Shown here: positions 1 to 7,625 of the stretch, piece by piece | Position numbering within the stretch: the stretch's first letter is position 1 | How the letters are laid out: every line of letters begins with the position of its first letter | DNA from: Neocallimastix lanati (nom. inval.) | Taxonomy: Eukaryota; Neocallimastigomycota; Neocallimastigomycetes; Neocallimastigales; Neocallimastigaceae | DNA length: 15,420 nucleotides | NCBI GenBank assembly: GCA_016946835.1 | Contig: JACVTC010000608.1 | Coordinates: 1 to 15,420, forward strand | Reading direction: 5' to 3' | Made by a program: the position numbers and the translations under genes | The notes under the pieces: model-generated | Told to the model about the DNA's origin: nothing | Databases searched by the model: none | The model's input: the letters and a program-made list of their open reading frames with translations, nothing else

Positions 1-885
1 AAAACAATGTTAAAGGAGTCATGATTAAATTTTGAAACTTAATTTTCACAAAATAAATTATTAATTTATTTTGTTTTAAACTTTAATAATTCATTTAAAT
101 TATTTTACAACAATATTTTCTCAGAATTAAAATTTATAAAAATTATACATTAAAAATTTATCTTTTTAAAGAATATATTAAAAATTTAGTTCATATATTT
201 ATTTACTTTGTTTATTATTTTATAAAAAAATAATTTACATTTTTTTAAAAATTTTATTTAAATGTTTTGGGCTACACACAGGGGGAATTGTACTAAATTA
301 TATATTCTAATAATAATATTAATTATTTTATTTAATTATTTAAAATTTTTATTTTAGGATATTTGTTTTGTAATATTTTATTTTTATTTTATTTTATTTT
401 ATTTTATTTTATTTTATTTTATTTTATTTTATTTTTATCATATTAATTAACTATTAATAATTATAATTTAATTATAATATTCTATAATTAATTACTTAAA
501 CAACTAATTTTATTAAAACTAATAACTAAACTACTATCTTAACTAATTAAAACATTTTTCTTATATTAAATCAACTATTACTAATTAACATATATCAATA
601 ATTTTTTTTAACAAAAACATTTTTTTTTTATAATATTTTTTATATATTTTTTTTTATAATTATTATCTCTATATTAAATCATAATTGTTATATTTTATAT
701 AAACATTAATATAAAAGTTTATATTATAATAATTAAATTTTATACTATAATAATATCATTTTTATATAATTAATTTTATAATAATATATATTTTACAAAC
801 TTTATATAATTAATATAATTTAATAATAATTTTAAAATATTATTATTTTTCTTTTCATCTTGTATCAAGAGTTAGTAAAATTGTT
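1..885. other. AT-rich non-coding stretch
   Basis: No convincing open reading frame, RNA gene or conserved protein is visible on either strand. The sequence is almost pure A/T apart from a short G-rich island near 268-290 (gggctacacacaggggg followed by aattgtac). That island resembles the polypurine tract and LTR start of an LTR element, but no partner repeat is seen. A pentanucleotide array lies inside this stretch and is listed separately. Confidence 0.6.
386..435. repeat. (ATTTT)n pentanucleotide microsatellite
   Basis: Ten consecutive perfect ATTTT units are seen, flanked by further T-rich sequence. It is a simple-sequence repeat in a low-complexity A/T background, and no function is inferred. 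Confidence 0.95.
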
Positions 886-992
886 GTTGTAGTCTGGAGG
901 TAATACACCATGACAATGAAGCCGAACTTATTAGGTTCAACTCACACCCTTTCCCAATCTAAATTATTTTTAGTTAATTAATTAAATTATTG

Positions 993-1105
993 TAGAAAGT
1001 TCTAGAGTTTCTTTGGTTAATATTATATAACTAAATGAAACTAGAAAGTTCTATTTTAATAATTATTTTATCATTTTTCTATAAGATTCATTTTCTAGAA
1101 AGAAA
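993..1105. promoter_or_regulatory. cluster of heat-shock-element-like GAA/TTC motifs
   Basis: The 12-mer tagaaagttcta occurs twice (993-1004 and 1042-1053), each holding GAA and TTC triplets at 5-bp spacing. A third module, TTCtaGAA, lies at 1093-1100, followed by another GAA. Alternating nGAAn/nTTCn units are the recognised shape of HSF binding sites. They sit 60-170 bp upstream of a TATA box. Binding is inferred from motif shape only. Confidence 0.35.
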
Positions 1106-1165
1106 ACTTAATTTTTCGAACCTTCGTTAATCTTAACTTTTTCCGAAACTGTTTTTCCGAAAAAG

Positions 1166-1173
1166 TATAAATA
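1166..1173 (+). promoter_or_regulatory. TATA box
   Basis: TATAAATA is embedded in a somewhat GC-richer context (gaaaaag upstream, agcgtga downstream) and follows the GAA/TTC motif cluster. It fits the core promoter of the putative LTR here. Confidence 0.5.
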
Positions 1174-1217
1174 AGCGTGAATTTCTCAATAAAAAATAAT
1201 TTTTCTTTGTGCTTTTA

Positions 1218-1229
1218 TTAACTAGTTAA
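1218..1229. repeat. 12-bp perfect palindrome
   Basis: TTAACTAGTTAA is a perfect 12-bp palindrome about 45 bp downstream of the TATA box at 1166. It might be a binding site, or chance in A/T-rich DNA. Confidence 0.5.
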
Positions 1230-1353
1230 AAGTAATTCGAAATATTACAATAACTAATTAATAATAAAAAATAATAATAAATTTTATATTTTAATAAAAA
1301 TATTAATAAAACAAATTTTTTAAGAAAACGAATTACTTATTAGTGTAGACCTA

Positions 1354-1386
1354 TTGGGTGTAAACCGTTACAATAAAAGCACCCAA
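1354..1386. repeat. 7-bp inverted repeat, potential hairpin
   Basis: TTGGGTG (1354-1360) and CACCCAA (1380-1386) are perfectly complementary across a 19-nt loop, in one of the few GC-containing patches of this region. Confidence 0.45.
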
Positions 1387-1428
1387 AGAAAAGAAGCCCA
1401 GTACCCCTGCACTAAGGACTAGCCAAGG

Positions 1429-1559
1429 AAATCAAGGAAATCAAGGATATCTACCAACTCAAGAAATCAAGGAAATCAAGGAAATCTACCAACTCAAGAA
1501 ATCAAGGAAATCAAGGATATCTACCAACTCAAGAAATCAAGGAAATCTACCGAATCAAG
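1429..1559 (+). repeat. 35-bp minisatellite with nested 9-bp subrepeat
   Basis: Three full 35-bp units start at 1429, 1464 and 1499, and a shortened 26-bp unit starts at 1534. Each full unit is two copies of aaatcaagg plus a 17-bp tail of the form atatctaccaactcaag (aaatct... in unit 2). The last unit has one 9-mer and a diverged tail. The period is not a multiple of three, so it is not a simple coding repeat. Confidence 0.9.
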
Positions 1560-1696
1560 AAGATTTATTATAAGGCGAATAAAATAAAATAAATTAAATT
1601 ACAGATACTATTCTAAACAACATCTCGCATTAAATAGTACTCTACTCTCCGAATAAATATTTATTTTAATTATAATTAATTTTAAATTTCTTACGT

Positions 1697-1708
1697 TATA
1701 TATAAAGG
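1697..1708 (+). promoter_or_regulatory. TATA-like core promoter upstream of gag
   Basis: TATATATAAAGG is immediately followed by an abrupt GC-richer stretch (1707-1800) that includes an ACGAT/ATCGT hairpin. This resembles the TATA box and R region of an LTR promoter. It lies about 840 bp upstream of the gag start. Assignment to the decayed element is inference. Confidence 0.35.
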
Positions 1709-2077
1709 CTTGCCTGGCTCCCAAAGCGACGATAGTTGAGCATCGTTACCATAATACTTTGTCGTTCAGATTCTGTTGATAACTGGGGAAGATAATTTGT
1801 TGTACTTTTTCATGCTAACAAAGGTTAGATACAAACAAAAATACAATTACATTACTTCCTTCTACCATTAATTGGTACTAACAATCGACTTAATCTGCGT
1901 TTATCGATAAAGAGCTAAAGAGACTTACCACGCAAGGCTTTAACAAATTATATATTTCCTGGCTCAATACTATATGATTTGGTTTATAACAATTCAATAA
2001 GAAATAAAGATTAATCAAATAAAATAAATATTTAATTACTCCTATATCTTCCAAAATAATTATATATTACTTTATCA

Positions 2078-2079
<2 letters not shown>

Positions 2080-2118
<39 letters not shown>
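2080..2118 (+). repeat. 39-bp poly-A tract
   Basis: An uninterrupted run of 39 A lies upstream of the plus-strand gag. A similar 35-bp run occurs at 4978-5012, beyond the end of the same element. Confidence 0.95.
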
Positions 2119-2123
<5 letters not shown>

Positions 2124-2539
2124 ATCACGGAATATATCAAAAAAATCAACTCTGAAAATATCCAATCTCAAATCACTCTCAAAATCAATCTGAAATTTTA
2201 TATCAACTTAATGCAATAAATTTTAAATCTCAATAATCTTTTCTAAATTATTTCCAGCTCTCTATAACTATTAAATTACTATAATAATATATATACAAAT
2301 CTACTATACCTAATTTAGTATATTATATAAATTTAAAATTTCAATACCAAACCTTATTTAACTCTAAATAATTCCAGTGGGATCAATTATTACTATTTAT
2401 ATATTCAAATCCTCCTTAATCAAAAGTATATTATAATTCAATTCCTCTCTATTATACTGAAAAAATCGTTCTTAAATATATCTTATTCCAACTTATTCAA
2501 TAATCAACTATAAAAATAACAGTGAAACTTATATTCAAA

Positions 2540-3421
2540 ATGGAAGAAAACAATTTTGCCAACGCAACCTATAAGGATGGTTTTGCCGGAGATAGACGCT
2601 ACCTTAAGGGATTCTTAGCTAAAATGAATTTAATCTTCATGATTCACCCTGATCGATTCAATAATGATGAAACAAAAGTAATCTACGTTATTTCTAGGTT
2701 ATATGGTAATGCTATGAATTGGGCAGCATCACTTATGGAGAATCAGGACCCTTGCTTGTTAAATTACGAAGCCTTCGTTGAAAGAATGAAATCTGTATAT
2801 GGGAGTTATGACTCAACATTCATTGCAAATCAGAAACTCAGAACTATAAGACAAAAACGGTTAGGCGACATTAGAAGCTATATACTCGAATTCAACTCTT
2901 ATGCCGACGAGTCATCTTGGAACGAAGAAGCGAAAATGGACGCATTTCTTGTTGGTTTAAATGATCAAATCGCTACAAGAATTCTGGAAATGTTCCCTGG
3001 TCCAAGATCTCTTACTGCTATGCAAACTATAGCTTCCAGAATAGATGGCCGTCTATCAGCCCATAGGCAATTTACAAATAATCAAAATCGATCAAACAAT
3101 AACCTTAATAACAACAATTCTAATAAGAAAAGATGGAATTTTTATAAGAAAGGTTCGAATTCTAAACATTATGGACCCCTATCCGACGAAGAGAAAGAAA
3201 GAAGAAAAAGAGAAAACCTCTGTTTATATTGTGGATCCTCAAATCATACTCTAGGAAATTGTTCACTCAAAAATAAGAAAAAATCACCCTCAAGCACTTC
3301 TCATATTACTAATCCTGAACCAAAGGCCAAAGAAAGAACAAGAATCTCAGATCAACAAAATTTGAGTCTTCCTATATTTGAATTCACTCTCAATGTTTTA
3401 AAATCATCAGTCCAAAACTAA
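2540..3421 (+). CDS. gag: Gag (capsid plus zinc knuckle) of a Ty3/gypsy element
   Basis: This encodes a 293-residue structural polyprotein that would assemble the virus-like particle and package element RNA in the cytoplasm. The first ATG is at 2540; the reading frame is open back to a GTG at 2522, but a eukaryotic start makes 2540 the better choice. Residues about 20-175 match the retrotransposon Gag/capsid fold, with a conserved F-DE-KV--V---L-G-A--W pattern. An Asn-rich linker follows (178-198). A CX2CX4HX4C zinc knuckle lies at C228, C231, H236 and C241, followed by a basic, Ser-rich tail. It is the only unbroken gene of this element. Pol begins in the +1 frame directly at its stop. Whether that shift is mutation or a programmed frameshift is open; the many other breaks downstream favour mutation. 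Confidence 0.85.
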   Translation: MEENNFANATYKDGFAGDRRYLKGFLAKMNLIFMIHPDRFNNDETKVIYVISRLYGNAMNWAASLMENQDPCLLNYEAFVERMKSVYGSYDSTFIANQKLRTIRQKRLGDIRSYILEFNSYADESSWNEEAKMDAFLVGLNDQIATRILEMFPGPRSLTAMQTIASRIDGRLSAHRQFTNNQNRSNNNLNNNNSNKKRWNFYKKGSNSKHYGPLSDEEKERRKRENLCLYCGSSNHTLGNCSLKNKKKSPSSTSHITNPEPKAKERTRISDQQNLSLPIFEFTLNVLKSSVQN

Positions 3422-3800
3422 GATTCTTCTAGATTCAGGTTCTCAACTTAATCTTATGGATGTCTACTTTGGCCAATGAAAATAACATTCCTTATTCATC
3501 CGAAACCATCATCCTGAAGTAGGAGGAATTGGTGGTACTCAGAAAATTCTCGGGGAAACTTTGCCAATTTCGATCCGCTATAAAATCACAATTGTAAAAC
3601 TAAGTTTTATATCGTCGATTTACCTTCTTATTGTGCTCTTCTTGGCGCTGAATGGCTCTCTACTCATAATCCAACAATAGATTTCTCTTCTAAAACACTT
3701 CATTTTAATTCAAAATATTGTATTAATAATTGTCTCGTTATTCCAAATACTTATACAACCTTCATTCCTTCATGCAATTTAATAACGAAATTCCAAAAAT
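3414..3800 (+). pseudogene. frameshifted retropepsin (protease) region of pol
   Basis: The aspartic protease would cleave the Gag-Pol polyprotein. In the +1 frame relative to gag, the sequence reads an active-site segment ending in ILLDSGSQLNLM, with the Asp codon at 3432-3434. It then stops at a TGA near 3481. A second conserved stretch lies in the gag frame from 3605: a beta-strand segment followed by LLGAEWL, the usual second retropepsin signature. The strands between these are recognisable only by switching frame again. At least two indels therefore separate the active-site Asp from the flap and LLGAEWL parts, and no functional protease can be read. The overall position between Gag and RT is as expected for the family. 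Confidence 0.7.
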
Positions 3801-3929
3801 TCCGATAATTCGGACAGCCAAAAAATTGAAGAAATTAACAATTCAGAAGAAAAAATATCTAATGAAATAATTAATAATACTAAGAACCAACACAAGGAAC
3901 CCAACGAAGACAATAAAAATGTTATCTAT

Positions 3930-4561
3930 TTTTTACCAACTAAATTATCCTCATTTATGGATGTTTTTAGTGAATCGCTGCGAACATGCTACACCCTCAT
4001 CGACAATATGATTGTGAAATTAATTTGAAACCAAACACTAATTTATATTACGGCCCAATATATCCATTTCATCACCAAATAAATGGTTTAACGGAGAGGG
4101 TGAACTCCGTTATCGAACAATACTTAAGATGCTATACAAATTTCAAAGGATCTAATTGGAATGACTTCCTTTACTTAGCAGAATTTAGCTATAATAACAC
4201 CATTCAAGAATCCACTAATCATTCACCTTTCTTCGCTAATTATGGATTCAATCCCAGACATTCTCCCGAAGTCCCCACAAATGTTGAAGTACCTAGAGCA
4301 GAAGAACTTGTTAAAAACCTTGCAGAATTAACCAAGGAATTAAAAGAAAATATTAAAATAGCAATTGAAAAACAAGAGAAATATGCCAATAAGCATCGTA
4401 TGGAACCACCTGAATTCAAGAAAAATGACAAAGTTTGGATCAATAGTTCTCTAATTATAAAGAATGGTAACAAAAAGCTTAAACCAAGAAAATTAGGACC
4501 TTTTAAAATCCTAAGCAAAATATCTCCTGTTTCGTATAACTTGACTTGCCAAAAATCTTAG
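3930..4561 (+). pseudogene. RT N-terminus fused to integrase C-terminal half (internal deletion)
   Basis: The segment near 3930-3985 carries the LPxKxxxFMDVFSE motif that precedes reverse transcriptase in gypsy Pol. After a single-base frameshift near 3974, an open frame starts at 3986. Its first 27 residues are the RT N-terminal edge (HPHRQYDCEINL then YYGPIYP). The next residues are already integrase: HQINGLTERV, with the catalytic Glu of the D,D-35-E triad at residue 37, then the core C-terminus (AEFSYNNT, SPFFANYGF) and the GPF motif of the GPY/F domain near residue 170. The catalytic RT motif, RNase H, the integrase zinc finger and both catalytic Asp residues are absent. The join near 4064-4070 keeps frame. 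The frame ends prematurely at 4561, where homology continues in +1. Confidence 0.85.
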
Positions 4562-4819
4562 GATTCATCCAATCATGCATGTCTCTGACCTTGAACCGTA
4601 CTTTGAAGATAAGTTTGGAAGAAACCAAGAACCACCACCAATTATCATTAACAACGAAGAAGAGTGGAAGTTGAACAAATATTAGACAAACGAACTCATT
4701 ATGGGAAAATCCAATACTTGATAAAATGGAAAGGATATCCGCTTTCAGAAGCTTCTTGGGAACCTGAGGAAAATCTTAATTGCCCCAAACTCTTGAAAAA
4801 ATTCAATAAAAATAATTAA
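4546..4819 (+). pseudogene. end of integrase with C-terminal chromodomain
   Basis: From about 4546 the Pol homology continues one frame over from the preceding open frame (a conserved RIHPIMHVSDLEPYF segment). After one more single-base shift near 4664 it reads a 50-residue chromodomain (4667-4816) with the stop at 4817-4819. Visible chromodomain features are the initial VEQILDKR strand, YLIKWKGYP and SWEPEENL, including the aromatic residues that form the methyl-lysine cage. In chromoviruses this module steers integration to particular chromatin marks. Two frameshifts separate it from the integrase half, so it is not expressed as part of Pol in this copy. Confidence 0.85.
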
Positions 4820-4971
4820 AATAACTTAAACTAGAAAATGAATCTCTATTAAACTTTAAATTTTATAGTATATTATATAATTATATGATTAAATTATATT
4901 CTTAAATTATTAATATTAAAACTTATTATTATTGTTAAAACCTAATTTTTCCTTTATATTATTTTATAATT

Positions 4972-4977
<6 letters not shown>

Positions 4978-5012
<35 letters not shown>
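4978..5012 (+). repeat. 35-bp poly-A tract
   Basis: An uninterrupted run of 35 A lies about 160 bp after the chromodomain stop codon. It could be a genomic microsatellite or a relic of a polyadenylated insertion. Confidence 0.95.
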
Positions 5013-5015
<3 letters not shown>

Positions 5016-5212
5016 ATAATAACTATAAACTTTATTAATATCATGTAACAAAAATAATTATTAAATATGTTATTTCATGTAATTAATTATTAATATCATG
5101 TATTATTATTTTTATTATTTCATACTATTAAGCAAAAAAGAAATTCACACTTAAATATTTTATTTATTCATTGTAGTCTAGTTTAACTTTAAGATTCGTC
5201 TGGTATCCGAAT

Positions 5213-5240
5213 CCTGGAGGAGGACCATGTTGTAAAATAA
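5213..5240 (+). promoter_or_regulatory. candidate polypurine tract and LTR start
   Basis: The purine-rich cctggaggaggacca is followed at 5228 by TGTTGTAAAATA, the arrangement expected for a PPT directly before a 3' LTR starting with TG. It lies about 390 bp after the pol stop of the plus-strand element. No matching upstream LTR was found, so the assignment is weak. Confidence 0.3.
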
Positions 5241-5392
5241 AATACTTATCAAGTCTAGGTTTGTGGCTATTCTAAACTAACTTTACTACACTAATAACAC
5301 TATATCTTAAACCTCTATTATTTAATTAATTATTTTCTTTTTTAATTTCTTTTATTTATTTATTTTATTTATTAACTAATTTTCAACAACCA

Positions 5393-5443
5393 CTTAACTG
5401 GGTAACGCAGGGTCCCTTTCCGGAGTTCCCACTAGCAGTTAAG
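5393..5443. repeat. GC-containing hairpin, 8-bp perfect outer stem
   Basis: CTTAACTG (5393-5400) pairs with CAGTTAAG (5436-5443). Inside, GGG (5400-5402) can pair with the CCC at 5428-5430, and a central ggaccc-type pairing is also possible. It is the most GC-rich patch for several hundred bases on either side. Confidence 0.6.
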
Positions 5444-5479
5444 ATTTTACAAACTATAATATAATTGATTTATAAGAAA

Positions 5480-5502
5480 GTAACTATTCTAATAATAGTT
5501 AC
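5480..5502. repeat. perfect 9-bp hairpin
   Basis: GTAACTATT (5480-5488) and AATAGTTAC (5494-5502) are exact inverted repeats separated by 5 nt. Confidence 0.7.
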
Positions 5503-5541
5503 GAAACTAATAATAAAATTTAAATTTTCCTATTCTATACG

Positions 5542-5572
5542 ATTTTCCAACTATCGTTCAATAGTTGAAAAA
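5542..5572. repeat. hairpin with 12-bp near-perfect stem
   Basis: CAACTAT (5548-5554) and ATAGTTG (5561-5567) are exact inverted repeats around a 6-nt loop. Pairing extends outwards through the flanking T and A runs with one mismatch. Confidence 0.6.
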
Positions 5573-5826
5573 TTAACTCTTTTTATACTTTTTCAAAATA
5601 AAGTTTTAAATCAAAATAAATTTTAATAAATTACATAAACATATTATTTTATATTATCAATTACATTATTTAATAAATTACATGAAATGTTATGAATTAT
5701 TTTAATATAAATCCTATTTAAAACTATCTAATTTTTTCTAAAATTTTCTATGAAGAAAATTTAGAGTTTAATTCATTAATTATATGATTAAATATATTCT
5801 ATCCATATATTTAATTTAAATTTTGC

Positions 5827-5862
5827 CAAGTTGTGAAAACCAATTTACTAAACCACAACTTG
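5827..5862. repeat. 9-bp inverted repeat
   Basis: CAAGTTGTG (5827-5835) pairs exactly with CACAACTTG (5854-5862) across an 18-nt loop. Confidence 0.6.
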
Positions 5863-6243
5863 CTATTTTTATTTTTAGAATTTCTATAATTTAAAAGACA
5901 AGTAAACAAAACGGCAAGTTTTTGTAAACAAACGGAAAAGGCAATATTCCTTTAATTATTTTAATTTAACTAATTAATGACTAATTATTTTTTAATTTAT
6001 GAAGTTTCGTGATTCAACTGAGTAATTGTTACGTAAATTCTCCAAATAATTTAGTCATACATTTTTGAGAAAATTATTTAAATTAATAATTTGGAATACA
6101 TTTAAATTTATATTAAAAATTTGGAAAACATTTTTATCCACAATAATTTACATTACATTACATTTAAATACGTATTCAAATTATTAAATATTTTACACAT
6201 GTAACGAATCGTAGAGTGGTAGACTCGGGGTTGACACTTAGAT

Positions 6244-6294
6244 ATTTAAAATCAAGCAGGGGGGGACGGGTATTACCCTGCTTTGATTTTAAAT
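6244..6294. repeat. strong hairpin with G7 tract
   Basis: An 18-nt arm (6244-6261, atttaaaatcaagcaggg) is complementary to 6276-6294 with a single bulged base. The loop contains the rest of a seven-G run and acggg. It lies in an isolated GC-rich island (about 6204-6281) within very A/T-rich DNA. It could be a structured transcript end, a miniature element or a PPT-containing relic. No pairing partner elsewhere was found. Confidence 0.7.
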
Positions 6295-7232
6295 AAAAAA
6301 ATTATTTCTTTATTAAAAGTTATTTATATTTTTTTTTATTAATATAAAACTTTTTATTTAAAGTACACACATTTAATTTTTAAGAAATTGTTACAATATT
6401 TATATTTTTTTATAAATTTAAAGTATAATTAATTGTTTATAATTTAAGTAATTTTATAGAATTATTGAATTAATTTTATATCAATAATTCATTTTTGTTT
6501 TAATTTTTATAAATATAATAATATAATATTCAAATATAATTTAATTAAAAATAATTATAAAATAAATATATAGAAAATAGTTTTTACTATTTTCTTTGAT
6601 ATTTTTAAGTTAAATAAATTGTTTTTAAAGATTAATATAATAAATTTAATAATCTTTAATTATTTTAAATAATACTTGTAATTATTTTCAAAATAAAATA
6701 AAATTTTTATAATATTTAATTAATAAATTTGATAATATTTAAATAATAATTTTTATAATAAGTAAAAATTTTTAATAATAATTTTTAATAATAAATTTAA
6801 TTAATAATCTTAATAATTTTATAATAATATTTAATAGTTATAATAAATAAATTTTTATAATAATATTTAATAATTTTAATAATTTTATAATATTAATAAT
6901 TTATAATAATTTTTAGAATAATATTTAATTAATAATTTTAATAATTTTATAATAATTTTTATAATAATATTTAATTAATATTTTTAATAATTTAGTATCT
7001 TAAAAGTATAATTTTAATATTTACAATTGTATTTTAATATATACATATATTTAATAATATAACAATAAAGTGATTAATTAAAATTTATTTACATTATTTA
7101 CAAATTAAAATTAATTTATATCAAAATAAATTAAATTTACAATGAGGTTTAGGTTATGAAGAATATAGGAAAGTACAATTTAGTAAAGAATTATTAATAA
7201 TAAAATAAAGGTTATTAATTCATTCTTTACCA
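6295..7232. repeat. extreme low-complexity A/T region
   Basis: There is no coding sequence. Most of 6640-7000 is built of degenerate, repeatedly recurring blocks of ttaataatttta/taataatatttaa type, giving a satellite-like texture. The right end (7140-7232) becomes more complex and forms the flank of the minus-strand element. Confidence 0.7.
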
Positions 7233-7236
7233 AGAG
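7233..7236. repeat. left copy of target-site duplication (agag)
   Basis: agag precedes the left LTR boundary (TGTTAAGG at 7237), and the same four bases follow the right LTR (15396-15399). Because the LTR ends in a, a 5-bp aagag duplication is also compatible. Four to five bp is usual for Ty3/gypsy integrases. Confidence 0.65.
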
Positions 7237-7370
7237 TGTTAAGGTTTTAGAGAATTAAATAAAAATAAAGTAAGGAAACACAAATTTTATTTATTTATTT
7301 ATTATTTTTATTTATAAATTTATTTGATTTTATTTGATGATATTTAAAAATTAGTAGCAAAATTTACAAC

Positions 7371-7378
7371 TATTTATA
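7371..7378 (-). promoter_or_regulatory. TATA box of the 3' LTR
   Basis: TATAAATA in element sense lies about 135 bp before the end of the LTR, downstream of the A tract. The identical motif in the 5' LTR (14644-14651) is the one expected to drive the element. Confidence 0.55.
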
Positions 7379-7534
7379 CTTTTTTTCAAGGCATAAAAGT
7401 TGTTCTTGCCACTAAATTACATTTTATTTATTTTTTTTTTTAAAAACTATTAAATTTAAATTGATTTTTATAATTAATTATATAAAATTTAATTATAACA
7501 ATATAAATAAAATACATTTATAATATTAATAAAA

Positions 7535-7536
<2 letters not shown>

Positions 7537-7623
<87 letters not shown>
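7537..7623. repeat. 87-bp poly-T tract inside the LTR
   Basis: An uninterrupted run of 87 T is followed by three ATTT units. The other LTR carries 86 T and four ATTT units at the same place. The run is poly-A in element sense, upstream of the TATA box. Confidence 0.95.

Positions 7624-7625
<2 letters not shown>

Larger units (their letters stand above)
894..1250 (+). mobile_element. putative LTR fragment or solo LTR, plus orientation
   Basis: A PPT-like motif (ctggaggtaata, 894-905) is followed by a TG dinucleotide at 911, as at the start of a 3' LTR. About 255 bp downstream there is a clear TATA box (TATAAATA, 1166-1173), preceded by a promoter-like region with repeated GAA/TTC motifs. The 9-mer ttgtagtct lies just before this PPT-like motif and also upstream of a second PPT-like motif near 5213-5227. 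No matching second LTR copy, target duplication or clear 3' end was found. The segment is therefore only tentatively an LTR; it could be an ordinary promoter region or part of an older, unrelated element. Confidence 0.35.
1560..2539. other. non-coding region upstream of the plus-strand gag
   Basis: No gene is visible. A GC-richer block (1707-1800) follows a TATA-like motif, and after a 39-bp A tract the sequence is A/T-rich up to gag. By position this should hold the 5' LTR and leader of the decayed plus-strand element. I could not match it to any downstream repeat and could not identify a convincing primer-binding site. Confidence 0.4.
2522..4819 (+). mobile_element. decayed chromovirus-type Ty3/gypsy element (coding part)
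   Basis: In order on the plus strand there are a capsid/zinc-knuckle Gag, a retropepsin remnant, the N-terminal edge of RT fused to the C-terminal half of integrase, and a chromodomain. This is the gag-pol order of chromoviruses, with most of RT, all of RNase H and the first part of integrase deleted. Several single-base frameshifts break the rest. The LTRs could not be paired, so the outer limits are unknown; these limits cover only recognisable coding sequence. Confidence 0.85.
4820..5390. other. non-coding AT-rich flank after the decayed element
   Basis: No coding region is seen. The stretch contains a 35-bp poly-A tract (4978-5012), scattered repeats of atcatgta near 5040-5100, and a GC-containing island at 5190-5230 with a GATTCG/CGAATC hairpin and a purine-rich motif. 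It probably includes the 3' untranslated region of the plus-strand element, but this is not proven. Confidence 0.4.
5391..6240. other. non-coding AT-rich stretch with several hairpins
   Basis: No open frame with recognisable homology is seen on either strand. The region stands out for a run of inverted repeats (5393-5443, 5480-5502, 5542-5572, 5827-5862), listed separately. On the minus strand a TATA-like GTATAAAA sits near 5582-5590, next to the third hairpin. It may be an old LTR remnant. Confidence 0.4.

Noticed and set aside
864-875. tatcaagagt shared with the end of the minus-strand LTR
   Set aside because: The match is about 9-10 bases without extension into LTR sequence on either side; chance is a sufficient explanation in A/T-rich DNA.
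1870-1890. PBS candidate tggtactaacaatcg for the plus-strand element
   Set aside because: Only the first few bases resemble an initiator-tRNA PBS, and no LTR end could be identified next to it.
2522-2539. GTG at 2522 and, on the minus strand, TTG at 13107 as gag starts
   Set aside because: A eukaryotic element should use ATG; the first ATG codons are at 2540 and 13035, and the upstream residues show no conserved motif.
3045-3254. Plus-strand open frame of 69 codons inside gag
   Set aside because: It is a shadow in another frame of the plus-strand gag, which has clear capsid and zinc-knuckle motifs.
4240-4518. Minus-strand open frame of 92 codons
   Set aside because: It is antisense to the conserved integrase/GPY region of the plus-strand element and has no recognisable motif of its own.
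2080-5012. Poly-A tracts at 2080 and 4978 as the LTR pair of the plus-strand element
   Set aside because: The sequences on both sides of the two tracts do not align convincingly, so they do not mark a direct repeat.
6203-6280. Possible tRNA gene (tagagtggtagac resembles a D arm / box A)
   Set aside because: No matching T arm, anticodon stem or acceptor stem could be formed, and D-arm pairing is poor.
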